From Sapientia aquatica (lineage in GTDB: Bacteria > Pseudomonadota > Gammaproteobacteria > Burkholderiales > Burkholderiaceae_D): DNA of 64,000 bases. The stretch lies in assembly GCF_004358105.1 (NCBI RefSeq), contig NZ_SMYL01000001.1, positions 248,001-312,000 of the forward strand, written 5' to 3'. A program made the position numbers and the translations under genes. Every line of letters begins with the position of its first letter. Position 1 is the first letter of the stretch. Shown in pieces: positions 36,703 through 46,070 of this stretch. Below the pieces are notes generated by a model. That model worked only from the letters and a program-made list of their open reading frames with translations, was not told the DNA's origin and did not search any database.

Positions 36703-39273
36703 TCAACCTTCTTTAACGCGGTTGGCAATGTGCGCCAAGGATTCTTCCACTTGATCGACCAAAATCAAACACAAATCGCCTTCGTTCAATGCAGCCAGCG
36801 CGGTATCAATGGCTAAAAATTCGCCTTGAATTTCACTGATTTGCTTGGTGCGTTTAGCGTTAGCTAAGCCGGAGCGCAGCAAGGCAACCACTTCACCATC
36901 TGCGCGTCCACGTTGGCATTGGTCTTGGTATAGAACCACGTTATCAAAGGCCGCGCCCAAGATTTCGGTTTGTTGGCGAATGTCTTGATCGCGACGGTCA
37001 CCGGCGCCGCTGATGACGACGGAGCGACGTTTAGCTGGCATGGTTTCCACTGCGTTGACCAAGGCCAAAATCGCATCTGGATTGTGACCATAATCCGCAA
37101 TCAGGGTCGCGCCGCGGTAGTTGAATAGATTAAAGCGACCTGGTGCATTGTCGGTGTCGTTGGCAAAGGACTTTAAGCCCTTCTCGATGGCTTCCCAGCT
37201 AATCCCAACGCCCCACGCAGCGGCAACGGATGCCATCACGTTTTCAACTTGGAAGGCGATTTTGCCGCCGAATGTAATCGGGATATTAGCCAGCGGGATT
37301 TTGTGTTTGAATTCACCTTCTGCCGCAACCAACATACCGTCATCCACGTACACCACGCGGTTACCTTGTGCGCGATGAGTGGCCATGATCGCTTCTTTAC
37401 GATCAGCCGCGAAGAAAGTAACTTTACCTAAGCAATTGTTCGCCATGCTGGCGACGATTGGATCAGCCGCGTTTAATACTGCCACGCCAGCGTCCGCTAC
37501 GTTTTGCACGATCACACGTTTTAAGACTGCTAAGTCTTCCACGCTGGTGATGTAATTCAAACCTAAGTGGTCGCCGGTGCCGATATTGGTAATCACGGCC
37601 ACTTGGCAACGATCGAAGGCTAAGCCTTCGCGCAATACGCCACCGCGCGCTGTTTCAAATACGGCGGCATCGACGTCAGGATGCAACAACACATTGCGCG
37701 CACTGCGCGGGCCGCTGCAATCGCCACTATCAATTTGTACGCCTTCGACATACACGCCGTCGGTATTGGTCATTCCGGTACGCAAACCAGAAGCGGTGAG
37801 CAGATGCGCGATTAAGCGCACGGTTGTCGTTTTGCCGTTGGTGCCAGTGACCGCCACGATAGGAATGCGCCCATCGTTGCCATCTTCAAACATGGTCGAA
37901 ATAATCGCTTCACCAACTTGGCGGCCTTTACCAAACGACGGTGAAATATGCATACGTAAGCCAGGGGCCGCGTTGACTTCAACGATGCCGCCGTTTTGTT
38001 CTTCGATCGGTTTTAATACACTATCGCAGACCAAATCGACGCCGCAAATATCCAAACCGACCATTTGGGCCGCAGCGACGGCGCGTGCGGCGACTTCGGG
38101 ATGCACATCATCGGTTACGTCAGTTGCCGAGCCGCCAGTGGAAAGATTGGCGTTATTGCGCAATGTCACGCGACGACCTTTAGCGGGAATGGATTCGGCG
38201 TTAAAACCTTGTAAGGCCAAGCTCGCAATCGCGATATCGTCGAAGCGGATTTTGGTCAACGAGGTGGCGTGACCGGAGCCGCGTTTTGGATCGAGGTTGA
38301 CTTGATCGACTAATTGGCGCACGGTTTTTACGCCATCGCCAACGACTTGCGGTGGTTCGCGGCGTGCCGCGGCGACCAATTTATTGCCGATAACCAGCAA
38401 GCGATAATCGCTGCCCGGCAAATAGCGTTCGACCAAAATATCATCGCGGAATTCGCTGGCCGTGGCATAGGCCGCAAACAATTGCTCTTTGGTGGTGATG
38501 TTGACCGTAACGCCTTTGCCTTGGTTACCATCTTTTGGCTTCACAACCACTGGTAGGCCAACTTCTAAAGCAGCTTTCCAACCATCTTCTGGATCGGTGA
38601 CTGAGCGTCCCATTGGAACAGGCACGCCAGCGGCGTTTAATAATTTTTTGGTCAGTTCTTTATCTTGCGCAATCGATTCGGCAATCGCGCTGGTGCAATC
38701 CATTTCAGCCGCTTGAATACGCCGTTGCTTGCTGCCCCAACCGAACATGACTAAGCTGCCATCAGTTAAGCGGCGATAGGGAATATTGCGGGCCACAGCG
38801 GCTTGTACGATCGAGCCAGTTGATGGGCCTAAACGCACGTCTTCATCGAGTTCGCGCAGTTGGCTTAATGCGCCCTCTAAATCAAAAAAACTGTCTTGTC
38901 GAGCAGCGATACATAGTTTCTCGGCTAATTCAAATGCCAAGCGACCAACGGCTTCTTCGGTATATTCAACGACTACTTGGAAAACGCCCGCTTCAACTGT
39001 TTGATTGGTGCGGCTAAAAGTCACTGGGCAGCCAGCGGAGGATTGTAAGCCGAGCGCGACATGTTCAAACACGTGCGCCATGGGAATCGCATCGTGATAA
39101 CCGGTAGGTTGCAGGGCGCTCAACGCGGGGAAGCGGGCGCGCAGGCGGGTTTCAAAATCGGGAAGATTAACGATATTGAGTTCTTCTTGGCTGCACGTCA
39201 AAATCGCCTCAATCGCTGTGTGATGACTCCACAGATTAGGGCCGCGCAATGCTCGGATTCGTGAAACTTCCAT
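36703..39273 (-). CDS. cphA: Cyanophycin synthetase
   Basis: An 856-residue three-part enzyme. The N-terminal domain (about 1-160) leads to an ATP-grasp domain (about 210-480, with VVKPKDGNQGKGV and EVNAAPGLRMH), then a Mur-ligase-like domain with an intact P-loop TGTNGKTTTVRL (about 485-495) and TNIGTGDHLG, ending with the Mur C-terminal fold. It polymerises aspartate and arginine into the reserve polymer cyanophycin using ATP, without ribosomes. Length and motifs are standard. It follows the shorter CphA-like gene by 72 bp in the same operon and ends at a strong terminator. No cyanophycinase gene is in the window. Confidence 0.95.
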   Translation of the reverse strand: MEVSRIRALRGPNLWSHHTAIEAILTCSQEELNIVNLPDFETRLRARFPALSALQPTGYHDAIPMAHVFEHVALGLQSSAGCPVTFSRTNQTVEAGVFQVVVEYTEEAVGRLAFELAEKLCIAARQDSFFDLEGALSQLRELDEDVRLGPSTGSIVQAAVARNIPYRRLTDGSLVMFGWGSKQRRIQAAEMDCTSAIAESIAQDKELTKKLLNAAGVPVPMGRSVTDPEDGWKAALEVGLPVVVKPKDGNQGKGVTVNITTKEQLFAAYATASEFRDDILVERYLPGSDYRLLVIGNKLVAAARREPPQVVGDGVKTVRQLVDQVNLDPKRGSGHATSLTKIRFDDIAIASLALQGFNAESIPAKGRRVTLRNNANLSTGGSATDVTDDVHPEVAARAVAAAQMVGLDICGVDLVCDSVLKPIEEQNGGIVEVNAAPGLRMHISPSFGKGRQVGEAIISTMFEDGNDGRIPIVAVTGTNGKTTTVRLIAHLLTASGLRTGMTNTDGVYVEGVQIDSGDCSGPRSARNVLLHPDVDAAVFETARGGVLREGLAFDRCQVAVITNIGTGDHLGLNYITSVEDLAVLKRVIVQNVADAGVAVLNAADPIVASMANNCLGKVTFFAADRKEAIMATHRAQGNRVVYVDDGMLVAAEGEFKHKIPLANIPITFGGKIAFQVENVMASVAAAWGVGISWEAIEKGLKSFANDTDNAPGRFNLFNYRGATLIADYGHNPDAILALVNAVETMPAKRRSVVISGAGDRRDQDIRQQTEILGAAFDNVVLYQDQCQRGRADGEVVALLRSGLANAKRTKQISEIQGEFLAIDTALAALNEGDLCLILVDQVEESLAHIANRVKEG

Positions 39274-39345
39274 AAAATAATTGTCCTAAGTCTTTTGTAT
39301 GGCGAAATGGCGTTTGATGATTAAATCAAGCGCCATTTTCTAATT

Positions 39346-41532
39346 TTAATAAGGTGTTTTTTTCGGAGTCGATTCAAACGTTCTTAAACCCGCTTCAATT
39401 AAATCCGGTGAAATCGACAAAGCCCAAGCGGCGGCAACGGCGGCCATCACATTTTCGGGTTGCGCTGCTTTGACTGGTTTTAAGGATGAAAGCGGTAACA
39501 GGGCAGTTTCTTCTTTGCCGAGCGCCAAGACGATGCAGTTGTCGCGCAAAAATACGACACGTTCGCCTTCCGCGCGATGATTAGCGATGACGTCCGATGC
39601 GGAATTTTTACCGTAGAAAATCACTTTTCCATCGCACAATTCGGCCAGTTCAACAATGGTTGGATTGTCGGCATTTAGAACCGCAACGCCGCTAGGCAAG
39701 ACCACATCGATTTGTGTGCGGACAACGTTAAATAATTTATCGGCATCCGTGATGTATAAATCGCTGAGATTTTTTAACTCGGTTTTTTCATCAATTTCGC
39801 TAACCACGCCAACCGCGCATTTATCGTAGACCAAACCTTCGGTCAGAATCATCCGATTACTGGTTTCAAACACGGCGGCTTCAATCGAGCGGTTGATTAA
39901 TAAACGCTGACCAGCGGTCCAGTTAATACCGTTATTGGCGTCGATTTGGCGTTGATCCAAGAAAATACCGGAACTGCAAGCCAGACCAACGTGTTTGCCG
40001 CTGACTTGAATCAAGTGGGCAATCAGTCGTGAAATTAAAGTCGAACCGCTGGCACCTGCAACGCCGATGATAGGCACGCGGCCATTGGCGTCGCTGGGGA
40101 ATAAATGTTCAATAATTGCGGTGCCGATAGGACGAGGCTTGCCGCTAGCGGGTTTTAGATGCGATAGCAAGCCCGGGCCAGCATTGACTTCAATGATCGC
40201 GCCGCGTTGGCTGTGCAGCGGCTTGGAAATATCTTCCACGACTAAATCAACACCAGCCACATCCAAGCCAACCACGCGCGCCGCTAAAGTGGCGACAGCC
40301 GCGATACTTGGATGAATATTGTCAGTCACATCAAAGGCGACATTGCCGTTACGTTGAATTAATACGCGATGATCTTTAGGCGGAATATCGTAGGCAGTAA
40401 AACCTTGGCGCTCTAATTCCAGAATAATTTCCGCGCCGTTTTGTGGGCCTAAGGCGTTCAATGGGAATTCTTCGGTCGTGCCGCGACGTGGATCGGAATT
40501 GATTTGATCGTCCACTAATTCGATGATGTTGGCTTTACCGTCGCCGGTCACCCAAGCCGCTTCGCCTGCTGCAACGGCAACGACTTTCTTGCCCACGACT
40601 AATACGCGGTGCTCATTGCCGGGAATAAATTGCTCAACGATGACAGCGCTGCCGTCGCCTTTGCGGTCGGCCAATTTAAATGCGGCAATGACATCGGCTT
40701 CGGTTTTTAAATCCAGCGAAACGCCACGCCCATGATTGCCATCGTAAGGTTTCAGCACAACTGGCAAACCTACGTCTTGCGCGGCCTCCCACGCTTCTTC
40801 AGCGGAATGCACCAACGTGCCGTCTGGTACCGGAACACCACAGGATTTGAGTAAAGACTTGGTTAAATCTTTGTCGGACGAGATGCTCTCCGCGATGGCG
40901 CTGGTTTGGTCGGTTTCGGCAGTCCAAATACGACGTTGCGTGTTGCCGTAACCAAGTTGCACCAAGTTACCGTCATTTAAACGCATCCAAGGAATAGAGC
41001 GGCTGGTTGCTGCATCAACGATGTGGGCCGTAGATGGGCCTAAGCAAAGTGAATCGGCTAAATCCCGTAATTCTTCAACTTTGGTGGCGAGATCGAACGG
41101 CGTGTCATCGATGGCGGCAAGTAATAATTCGCGCCCAATTTCCAACGCGGCCCGACCAACTTCTTCTTGGCGAGTACGGAACGCCATTTTGTACAAGCTT
41201 GGTTCAGCGGCTTTGCGGGTTTTACCAAAACCGGTGCGCATGCCAGCTAAGTTTTGTAGCTCAAGAACGATATGTTCCAAAATATGGGCGGCCCAAGTGC
41301 CTTCGCGCAGACGTTCAATAAATCCGCCGCGCTCGCCGACGCCGCAGCGATGTTCGATCAAGCTAGGTAGCCAAGTGGTTAATCTGTCGGTTAATCCAGG
41401 AAGCAAGTTGGAGGGGAATTGCTCTAATTCACCAATATCGACCCACGCTTCAATTACTGGGCGGTAAGTCCAAATATTCGGGCCACGTAAATACGTTACG
41501 CGGACAAATTTAATATCTTTCTTGTTTGTCAT
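39346..41532 (-). CDS. CphA-like protein with inactive, truncated Mur-ligase part
   Basis: A 728-residue paralogue of CphA. The N-terminal and ATP-grasp domains are intact (VVLKPYDGNHGRGVSL, EVNAGPGLLSH). In the Mur-like part the P-loop reads GVAGASGSTLISRL, losing the lysine and threonine, the TNIGTGDHLG element is replaced by SEIDEKTELK, and the Mur C-terminal domain of about 130 residues is missing. It therefore can use ATP at one site only. Cyanobacterial CphA2 is similarly shortened and polymerises beta-Asp-Arg dipeptides, so a CphA2-like recycling role is plausible. It is first in the operon with cphA. Confidence 0.88.
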   Translation of the reverse strand: MTNKKDIKFVRVTYLRGPNIWTYRPVIEAWVDIGELEQFPSNLLPGLTDRLTTWLPSLIEHRCGVGERGGFIERLREGTWAAHILEHIVLELQNLAGMRTGFGKTRKAAEPSLYKMAFRTRQEEVGRAALEIGRELLLAAIDDTPFDLATKVEELRDLADSLCLGPSTAHIVDAATSRSIPWMRLNDGNLVQLGYGNTQRRIWTAETDQTSAIAESISSDKDLTKSLLKSCGVPVPDGTLVHSAEEAWEAAQDVGLPVVLKPYDGNHGRGVSLDLKTEADVIAAFKLADRKGDGSAVIVEQFIPGNEHRVLVVGKKVVAVAAGEAAWVTGDGKANIIELVDDQINSDPRRGTTEEFPLNALGPQNGAEIILELERQGFTAYDIPPKDHRVLIQRNGNVAFDVTDNIHPSIAAVATLAARVVGLDVAGVDLVVEDISKPLHSQRGAIIEVNAGPGLLSHLKPASGKPRPIGTAIIEHLFPSDANGRVPIIGVAGASGSTLISRLIAHLIQVSGKHVGLACSSGIFLDQRQIDANNGINWTAGQRLLINRSIEAAVFETSNRMILTEGLVYDKCAVGVVSEIDEKTELKNLSDLYITDADKLFNVVRTQIDVVLPSGVAVLNADNPTIVELAELCDGKVIFYGKNSASDVIANHRAEGERVVFLRDNCIVLALGKEETALLPLSSLKPVKAAQPENVMAAVAAAWALSISPDLIEAGLRTFESTPKKTPY

Positions 41533-41923
41533 TTATTTTATTTTCACCAACATGTGGGACAGAATTACTGCTTGATTCCAATTAATCAGGACTTAGGCAA
41601 AACTGCTCAAGGACGCTGTTCCCGGTTTTGGAACAATTTTGCATAAACTCGATGTGTGCGTTCGTGTATTTATTTACAAGAAGAAACAAGAACAGACTTC
41701 ATGAATCGCTTATTGTATACTGCCGAAAGCAAATTTTGCCCTTAGAACAGCTTTCCAACGGCCAATTCAATTCGATAGAATACCGTAAGTTATCGCTCTT
41801 GCGCTACGGTTTACGCTTCTAAAACATGCTCATTATCATCAACTAGACTATAAAACAGCGATGATATTGTGCTTTCCCACCGCTCGATTTCGAGCGTTTT
41901 TGCACTTTGGAGTACCGATTACA
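41533..41923. promoter_or_regulatory. Divergent regulatory region between the two cyanophycin-locus operons
   Basis: This 391-bp AT-rich region separates the divergent CphA-like operon and the ABC/DUF1854/YihY operon and must hold both promoters. No supported gene is seen. Its clearest element is a terminator-like hairpin near the ABC gene (41881-41901). Confidence 0.5.
41881..41901 (+). terminator. Terminator-like hairpin in the leader of the ABC transporter gene
   Basis: CGCTCGA-TT-TCGAGCG (41881-41896) is directly followed by TTTTT, all within 45 bases upstream of the ABC gene ATG. It has the shape of a short intrinsic terminator placed where an attenuator would be. No leader peptide or antiterminator helix was recognised. 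Confidence 0.5.
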
Positions 41924-44191
41924 ATGACAATGAAACAAGTTCCTGCCGATCTAACGTTAACCAATCTTCCCGAAATCTGGCGTAGTGACGTGGCGACTAT
42001 TCTCGCCGCAGGTGAGAACGCACTGACCACCTTAGAGGTTGACTTGGATGCGCGATTAAATTTCCGCAAGGGAATTTTGATTGCAACGGAATCGCGTTTA
42101 TTGTCGCGTTCAGCCGAACAAAGCGAATGGCAAAGTTGGGATTACCGTCCTGATTTGGCGCTCAATCATTACGATCACGCGGGTATCGGGCATTTGGAAT
42201 TAGTCGATTCCAATGGCTTGCTGGCGTCGTGGCGCTTTACGCTAGATCAAAATTTGTTGGCAACACGGTTTGCCGAACAATTTAAGTTGTACCAAAACAG
42301 TCAAATTAGTGGCGAGCCTATCGTCGAAGCCGATCAATTGGTTTGCCCAAGCTGTAAAGCTCCGCTGGAACCGGATCAGGATGAATGCCCGATTTGCGCC
42401 AAAGTCATTCACACACCGCCATCCACGCTCACTTTATTCCGTTTGTGGCGCTTTGCTGAGCCCTACAAATTGCAATTGTTTATCGGCTTCGCGCTGACTT
42501 TATTGGGAACCGCGGCTGGATTGGTGCCGCCGTATTTAACCGGTCCGATTTTGGACGATATTCTGATTCCCTACGCGACCACCAAGCATATTGATCCTTG
42601 GATGGTATCGATGTACTTGGGCGGTTTATTGGGTTCGGCTGTGTTGGCATGGCTGTTGAACTGGCTCAAAACTTATATTTTGGCTTTAGTCTCCGAGCGC
42701 ATCGGCTCTGATTTACGTACCGCAACTTACGAACATTTAATGCGGCTATCGTTGGAATATTTCGGCGGCAAGCGCACCGGTGATTTGATGTCACGTATTG
42801 GTAGCGGGACGGATCGGATTTGCGTGTTTTTGTCCTTGCATCTGCTCGACTTTGCTACCGACGTCATCATGCTGGTCATGATCGCGGTATTTTTGGTGCG
42901 TCAAAATGCGATGTTGGCCTTGGTGACCTTGGCGCCGCTGCCCTTTATCGCGTGGATGATACACATCGTGCGCGATCGTCTGCGTAACGGCTTCGAAAAA
43001 ATTGACCGTGTTTGGGGCGAAGTCACCAACGTGTTAGCCGATACGATTCCTGGTATTCGCGTGGTTAAAGCGTTCGCGCAAGAGCAACGCGAAGCGAACC
43101 GCTTTTACGAAGCTAACCGTCACAATTTATTGGTGAATGATCGTTTAAATAAAGTGTGGGCATTGTTTTCTCCCACCGTTTCTTTGTTGACTGACATCGG
43201 AATGTTGGTGGTGTGGGCGTTTGGTATTTGGCAGATTTCTCGCGGCGAAATCACTACCGGTGTGCTGATTTCGTTTGTCGCGTTAATGGGCCGCTTTTAT
43301 GGTCGTTTAGATTCGATGAGTCGGATTGTCTCGGTAACCCAAAAGTCTGCGTCGGCGGCTAAACGAGTCTTTGATATTTTGGATCATGTCTCCAGCGTTC
43401 CAGAGCCAGCTAATCCGGTTAAAGTGACCAACGTACAAGGGCATATTGAATTGCGCGAAGTAGGCTTCCGTTACGGCAATCGTGCAGTCAACCGCGGCGT
43501 GTCGCTCAATATTAAACCGGGCGAAATGATCGGTTTGGTGGGACATAGCGGCTCAGGTAAAAGTACTTTGGTCAACTTGATTTGCCGTTTTTACGATGTG
43601 GCCGAAGGAGCGATTTTGTTGGATGGCGTTGATATTCGTTCGTTTGCCGTGTCGGACTACCGCCGTAATATCGGCTTAGTATTGCAAGAGCCGTTTTTAT
43701 TCTTTGGCACCATTGCCGACAATATCGCCTACGGTAAGCCGGATGCGACCCGCGATGAAATTATGGACGCTGCGCGTGCTGCACATGCGCATGAATTTAT
43801 TCTGCGTTTGCCGCAAGGTTACGATTCAATGGTCGGTGAACGTGGTCAAGGTTTGTCGGGCGGCGAGCGCCAGCGGATCTCGATTGCGCGCGCCTTGTTG
43901 ATCGATCCTAAGATTTTGATTTTGGATGAAGCCACGTCGTCGGTTGATTCCGAAACCGAAAAAGAAATTCAAAAAGCCTTAGATAATTTAGTTAAAGGTC
44001 GCACCACGATTGCGATCGCGCATCGCTTATCCACGTTAAATAAAGCCGACCGACTCGTCGTGATGGATCGCGGCGTCGTGGTGGAAGAAGGTAAACACGA
44101 AGTATTGATGGCGCAGCAAGGCGCGTATTACCGCCTCTACCAAGCGCAAGCGCGCAATGCGGCGGTATTATTAGAATCAAGCGAAGGTTAA
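41924..44191 (+). CDS. ABC exporter (fused permease/ATPase) with N-terminal PH-like domain and zinc ribbon
   Basis: The start at 41924 gives 755 residues; the longer frame from 41861 runs over the hairpin leader. A non-membrane domain (about 1-135) precedes a zinc ribbon (Cys141, Cys144, Cys155, Cys158), six membrane helices (about 175-480), and an ATPase domain with GHSGSGKST, LSGGERQRISIARALL and LILDEATSSVD. This is a homodimeric type IV exporter of the MsbA/LapB-like kind, with an unusual N-terminus. Together with the following DUF1854 gene it forms a pair regularly found beside cyanophycin genes in betaproteobacteria. The cargo is unknown. Confidence 0.9.
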   Translation: MTMKQVPADLTLTNLPEIWRSDVATILAAGENALTTLEVDLDARLNFRKGILIATESRLLSRSAEQSEWQSWDYRPDLALNHYDHAGIGHLELVDSNGLLASWRFTLDQNLLATRFAEQFKLYQNSQISGEPIVEADQLVCPSCKAPLEPDQDECPICAKVIHTPPSTLTLFRLWRFAEPYKLQLFIGFALTLLGTAAGLVPPYLTGPILDDILIPYATTKHIDPWMVSMYLGGLLGSAVLAWLLNWLKTYILALVSERIGSDLRTATYEHLMRLSLEYFGGKRTGDLMSRIGSGTDRICVFLSLHLLDFATDVIMLVMIAVFLVRQNAMLALVTLAPLPFIAWMIHIVRDRLRNGFEKIDRVWGEVTNVLADTIPGIRVVKAFAQEQREANRFYEANRHNLLVNDRLNKVWALFSPTVSLLTDIGMLVVWAFGIWQISRGEITTGVLISFVALMGRFYGRLDSMSRIVSVTQKSASAAKRVFDILDHVSSVPEPANPVKVTNVQGHIELREVGFRYGNRAVNRGVSLNIKPGEMIGLVGHSGSGKSTLVNLICRFYDVAEGAILLDGVDIRSFAVSDYRRNIGLVLQEPFLFFGTIADNIAYGKPDATRDEIMDAARAAHAHEFILRLPQGYDSMVGERGQGLSGGERQRISIARALLIDPKILILDEATSSVDSETEKEIQKALDNLVKGRTTIAIAHRLSTLNKADRLVVMDRGVVVEEGKHEVLMAQQGAYYRLYQAQARNAAVLLESSEG

Positions 44192-44198
44192 ACGACTT

Positions 44199-44663
44199 AT
44201 GCAAACAACTCAATTTGACTTAACCCGAAATTCGTTCGGAAAATTAATGTTAACCGCCAACGGCGAAACTCACGAAGGCGTCACTCCCGTGCGCGCTTTC
44301 CCGATTCAAACGCCCGAAGAAGGCATTGCCTTGGTCAGTACCGATGGGCGCGAAGTGGCTTGGGTAGAGCGTTTGGTTGATTTACCGCAGCAAGTGCGCG
44401 ATTTGATTACCAATGAATTGGCTGGACGGGAATTTGTTCCGGTTGTTGATCGCATCATCGGTGTATCCAGCTTTTCCACTCCTTGCACTTGGACCGTGGC
44501 AACGGATCGTGGCGAGACTAATTTTGTCTTGCGGGTAGAAGAAGACATTCGCCGTGTGGGTGAAAGTTTGTTAGTGACCGATAATCACGGCATTAATTTT
44601 TTAATTCGCAATCCGCGTAAATTAGATAAACATAGCCGCAAAATTCTCGACCGTTTTCTGTAA
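44199..44663 (+). CDS. DUF1854 family protein, cyanophycin-locus associated
   Basis: A 154-residue soluble protein with the DUF1854 pattern: GVTPVRAFPIQTPEEGIALVSTDGREVAW near the N-terminus and FLIRNPRKLDKHSRKILDRF at the C-terminus. Function is unknown. It begins seven bases after the ABC exporter stop, and the two genes co-occur next to cphA genes in related bacteria, suggesting it works with the exporter. Confidence 0.88.
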   Translation: MQTTQFDLTRNSFGKLMLTANGETHEGVTPVRAFPIQTPEEGIALVSTDGREVAWVERLVDLPQQVRDLITNELAGREFVPVVDRIIGVSSFSTPCTWTVATDRGETNFVLRVEEDIRRVGESLLVTDNHGINFLIRNPRKLDKHSRKILDRFL

Positions 44664-44677
44664 GTGACCGCAACCGG

Positions 44678-45967
44678 ATGACTTCACCATCTCACTATCT
44701 CCATGCCTTAAAACAGCGGTTAAAAACAGTCAGTGTGTTTGGGTGGCGATTAACCCAAATCCGCAGTTTGCTGCGCTTTGCCATTAAGCGCATCGTGCAA
44801 GGGCAATTGGCGCAAGTCGCGGGCAGTTTGACCTTTACCACCGTGTTGGCGCTGGTGCCTTTGTTGACCATTGCGCTGGCAATTTTTACGGTGTTCCCTT
44901 TGTTCACCACGTTTCGTGCCTCGCTAGAAGCCTACTTTATTCAAAGTTTGATGCCGAAGGCGATTGCCACCAATATCCTCAATTACCTTAATCAATTCGC
45001 CTCGAAAGCCACGCGCTTATCGGCCTACGGTGCGGTGGCTTTGATGGTGACTTCGGTTGCGATGCTTGGCACTATCGAGCGGGTGTTTAATCAGATTTGG
45101 CGGGTAAAGCAAAAGCGCCCAATATTAAAAAGTATGTTGGTGTATTGGGCTTTAATCACCCTGGCTCCGCTGCTCATTGGTGTGTCGTTGACGGTGACAT
45201 CGTATTTATTTGAGGCGACTTCGGATGTGGTTGGCACCATTCCGGGCAGTAAAATTTTGTATACGATTGCTTCGATTATTTTTACCACGAGCGCTTTTGC
45301 GTTGCTGTACGTGTCCGTGCCAAACCGCCGGATCGAATGGCGTGATGCCGCGTGGGGCGGGTTAGTGGCGGGTATTTTGTTTGAAATTGCTAAGCGCATT
45401 TTCGCGTCATTCGTGATTCATATCCCAACTTACACGGTGGTGTATGGCGCGGTCGCGGTGGTACCTATTTTTCTGATTTGGATATACACCTCGTGGCTGA
45501 TCACTTTATTTGGTGCGGTGATTACGGCCTCCTTGCCGATTGTGAAGTATGAGCGTTGGTGGTACGTGCCCCGTCCCGGTGGTCGCTTTGTCGATGCGAT
45601 GGCGGTGCTGGAGACTTTATTCTTGACCCGTCAACATTCCAATAACGCTGGAATTTCTAGCTGGGATATACGCCAGCAAACCCGCTTGGGCTTTGATGAG
45701 ATCGAAGAGTTGTTGACCCAAATGAGCAAAGCCGGTTGGGTGGGGCGCTTGCATGCGGAAGAAATCGTCGTCAAGAAAAAGACGCCGTTGGTCGGTTCGG
45801 AATGGTGGGTGATGCTGGTCAATCCAAGCGTTATTCCGATGTCACAGGTGTATCGCTTATTTTTGTTTGAATCGCAGTCCGATACGCGCTTAAGCAAAAA
45901 GGTAGAAGCCGCGATTGAACAGGGTTTGCAGGAATCGCTGGAAAGCTATTTCCTATCGCAACGATAA
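44678..45967 (+). CDS. YihY/BrkB-family inner-membrane protein
   Basis: A 429-residue protein with about six membrane helices in the first 300 residues and a cytoplasmic C-terminal winged-helix-like domain (about 310-400). The segments GSLTFTTVLALVPLLTIALAIF and AVALMVTSVAMLGTIERVFNQIW are characteristic of the YihY/BrkB family, formerly misnamed ribonuclease BN. It begins 14 bp after the DUF1854 gene, so it may be co-transcribed. Transport function is presumed but unproven. Confidence 0.9.
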   Translation: MTSPSHYLHALKQRLKTVSVFGWRLTQIRSLLRFAIKRIVQGQLAQVAGSLTFTTVLALVPLLTIALAIFTVFPLFTTFRASLEAYFIQSLMPKAIATNILNYLNQFASKATRLSAYGAVALMVTSVAMLGTIERVFNQIWRVKQKRPILKSMLVYWALITLAPLLIGVSLTVTSYLFEATSDVVGTIPGSKILYTIASIIFTTSAFALLYVSVPNRRIEWRDAAWGGLVAGILFEIAKRIFASFVIHIPTYTVVYGAVAVVPIFLIWIYTSWLITLFGAVITASLPIVKYERWWYVPRPGGRFVDAMAVLETLFLTRQHSNNAGISSWDIRQQTRLGFDEIEELLTQMSKAGWVGRLHAEEIVVKKKTPLVGSEWWVMLVNPSVIPMSQVYRLFLFESQSDTRLSKKVEAAIEQGLQESLESYFLSQR

Positions 45968-46013
45968 GCGGGAATGGCTCGTTGCTTTGCTTGGTGATCA
46001 ATGTGCGGCTGAA

Positions 46014-46045
46014 AAAAATGCTGAGTGTAATTCCTCAGCATTTTT
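46014..46045. terminator. Bidirectional rho-independent terminator
   Basis: Twelve-base arms 46014-46025 and 46034-46045 (AAAAATGCTGAG / CTCAGCATTTTT) lie between the convergent yihY-like and argH genes. Confidence 0.93.
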
Positions 46046-46070
46046 ATTTTGCGCTCGCTAAATCAGTCGA

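Noticed and set aside
37577-38272. Plus-strand open frame of 231 codons inside cphA
   Set aside because: It lies fully within the ATP-grasp and Mur part of cphA on the opposite strand and has no family features.
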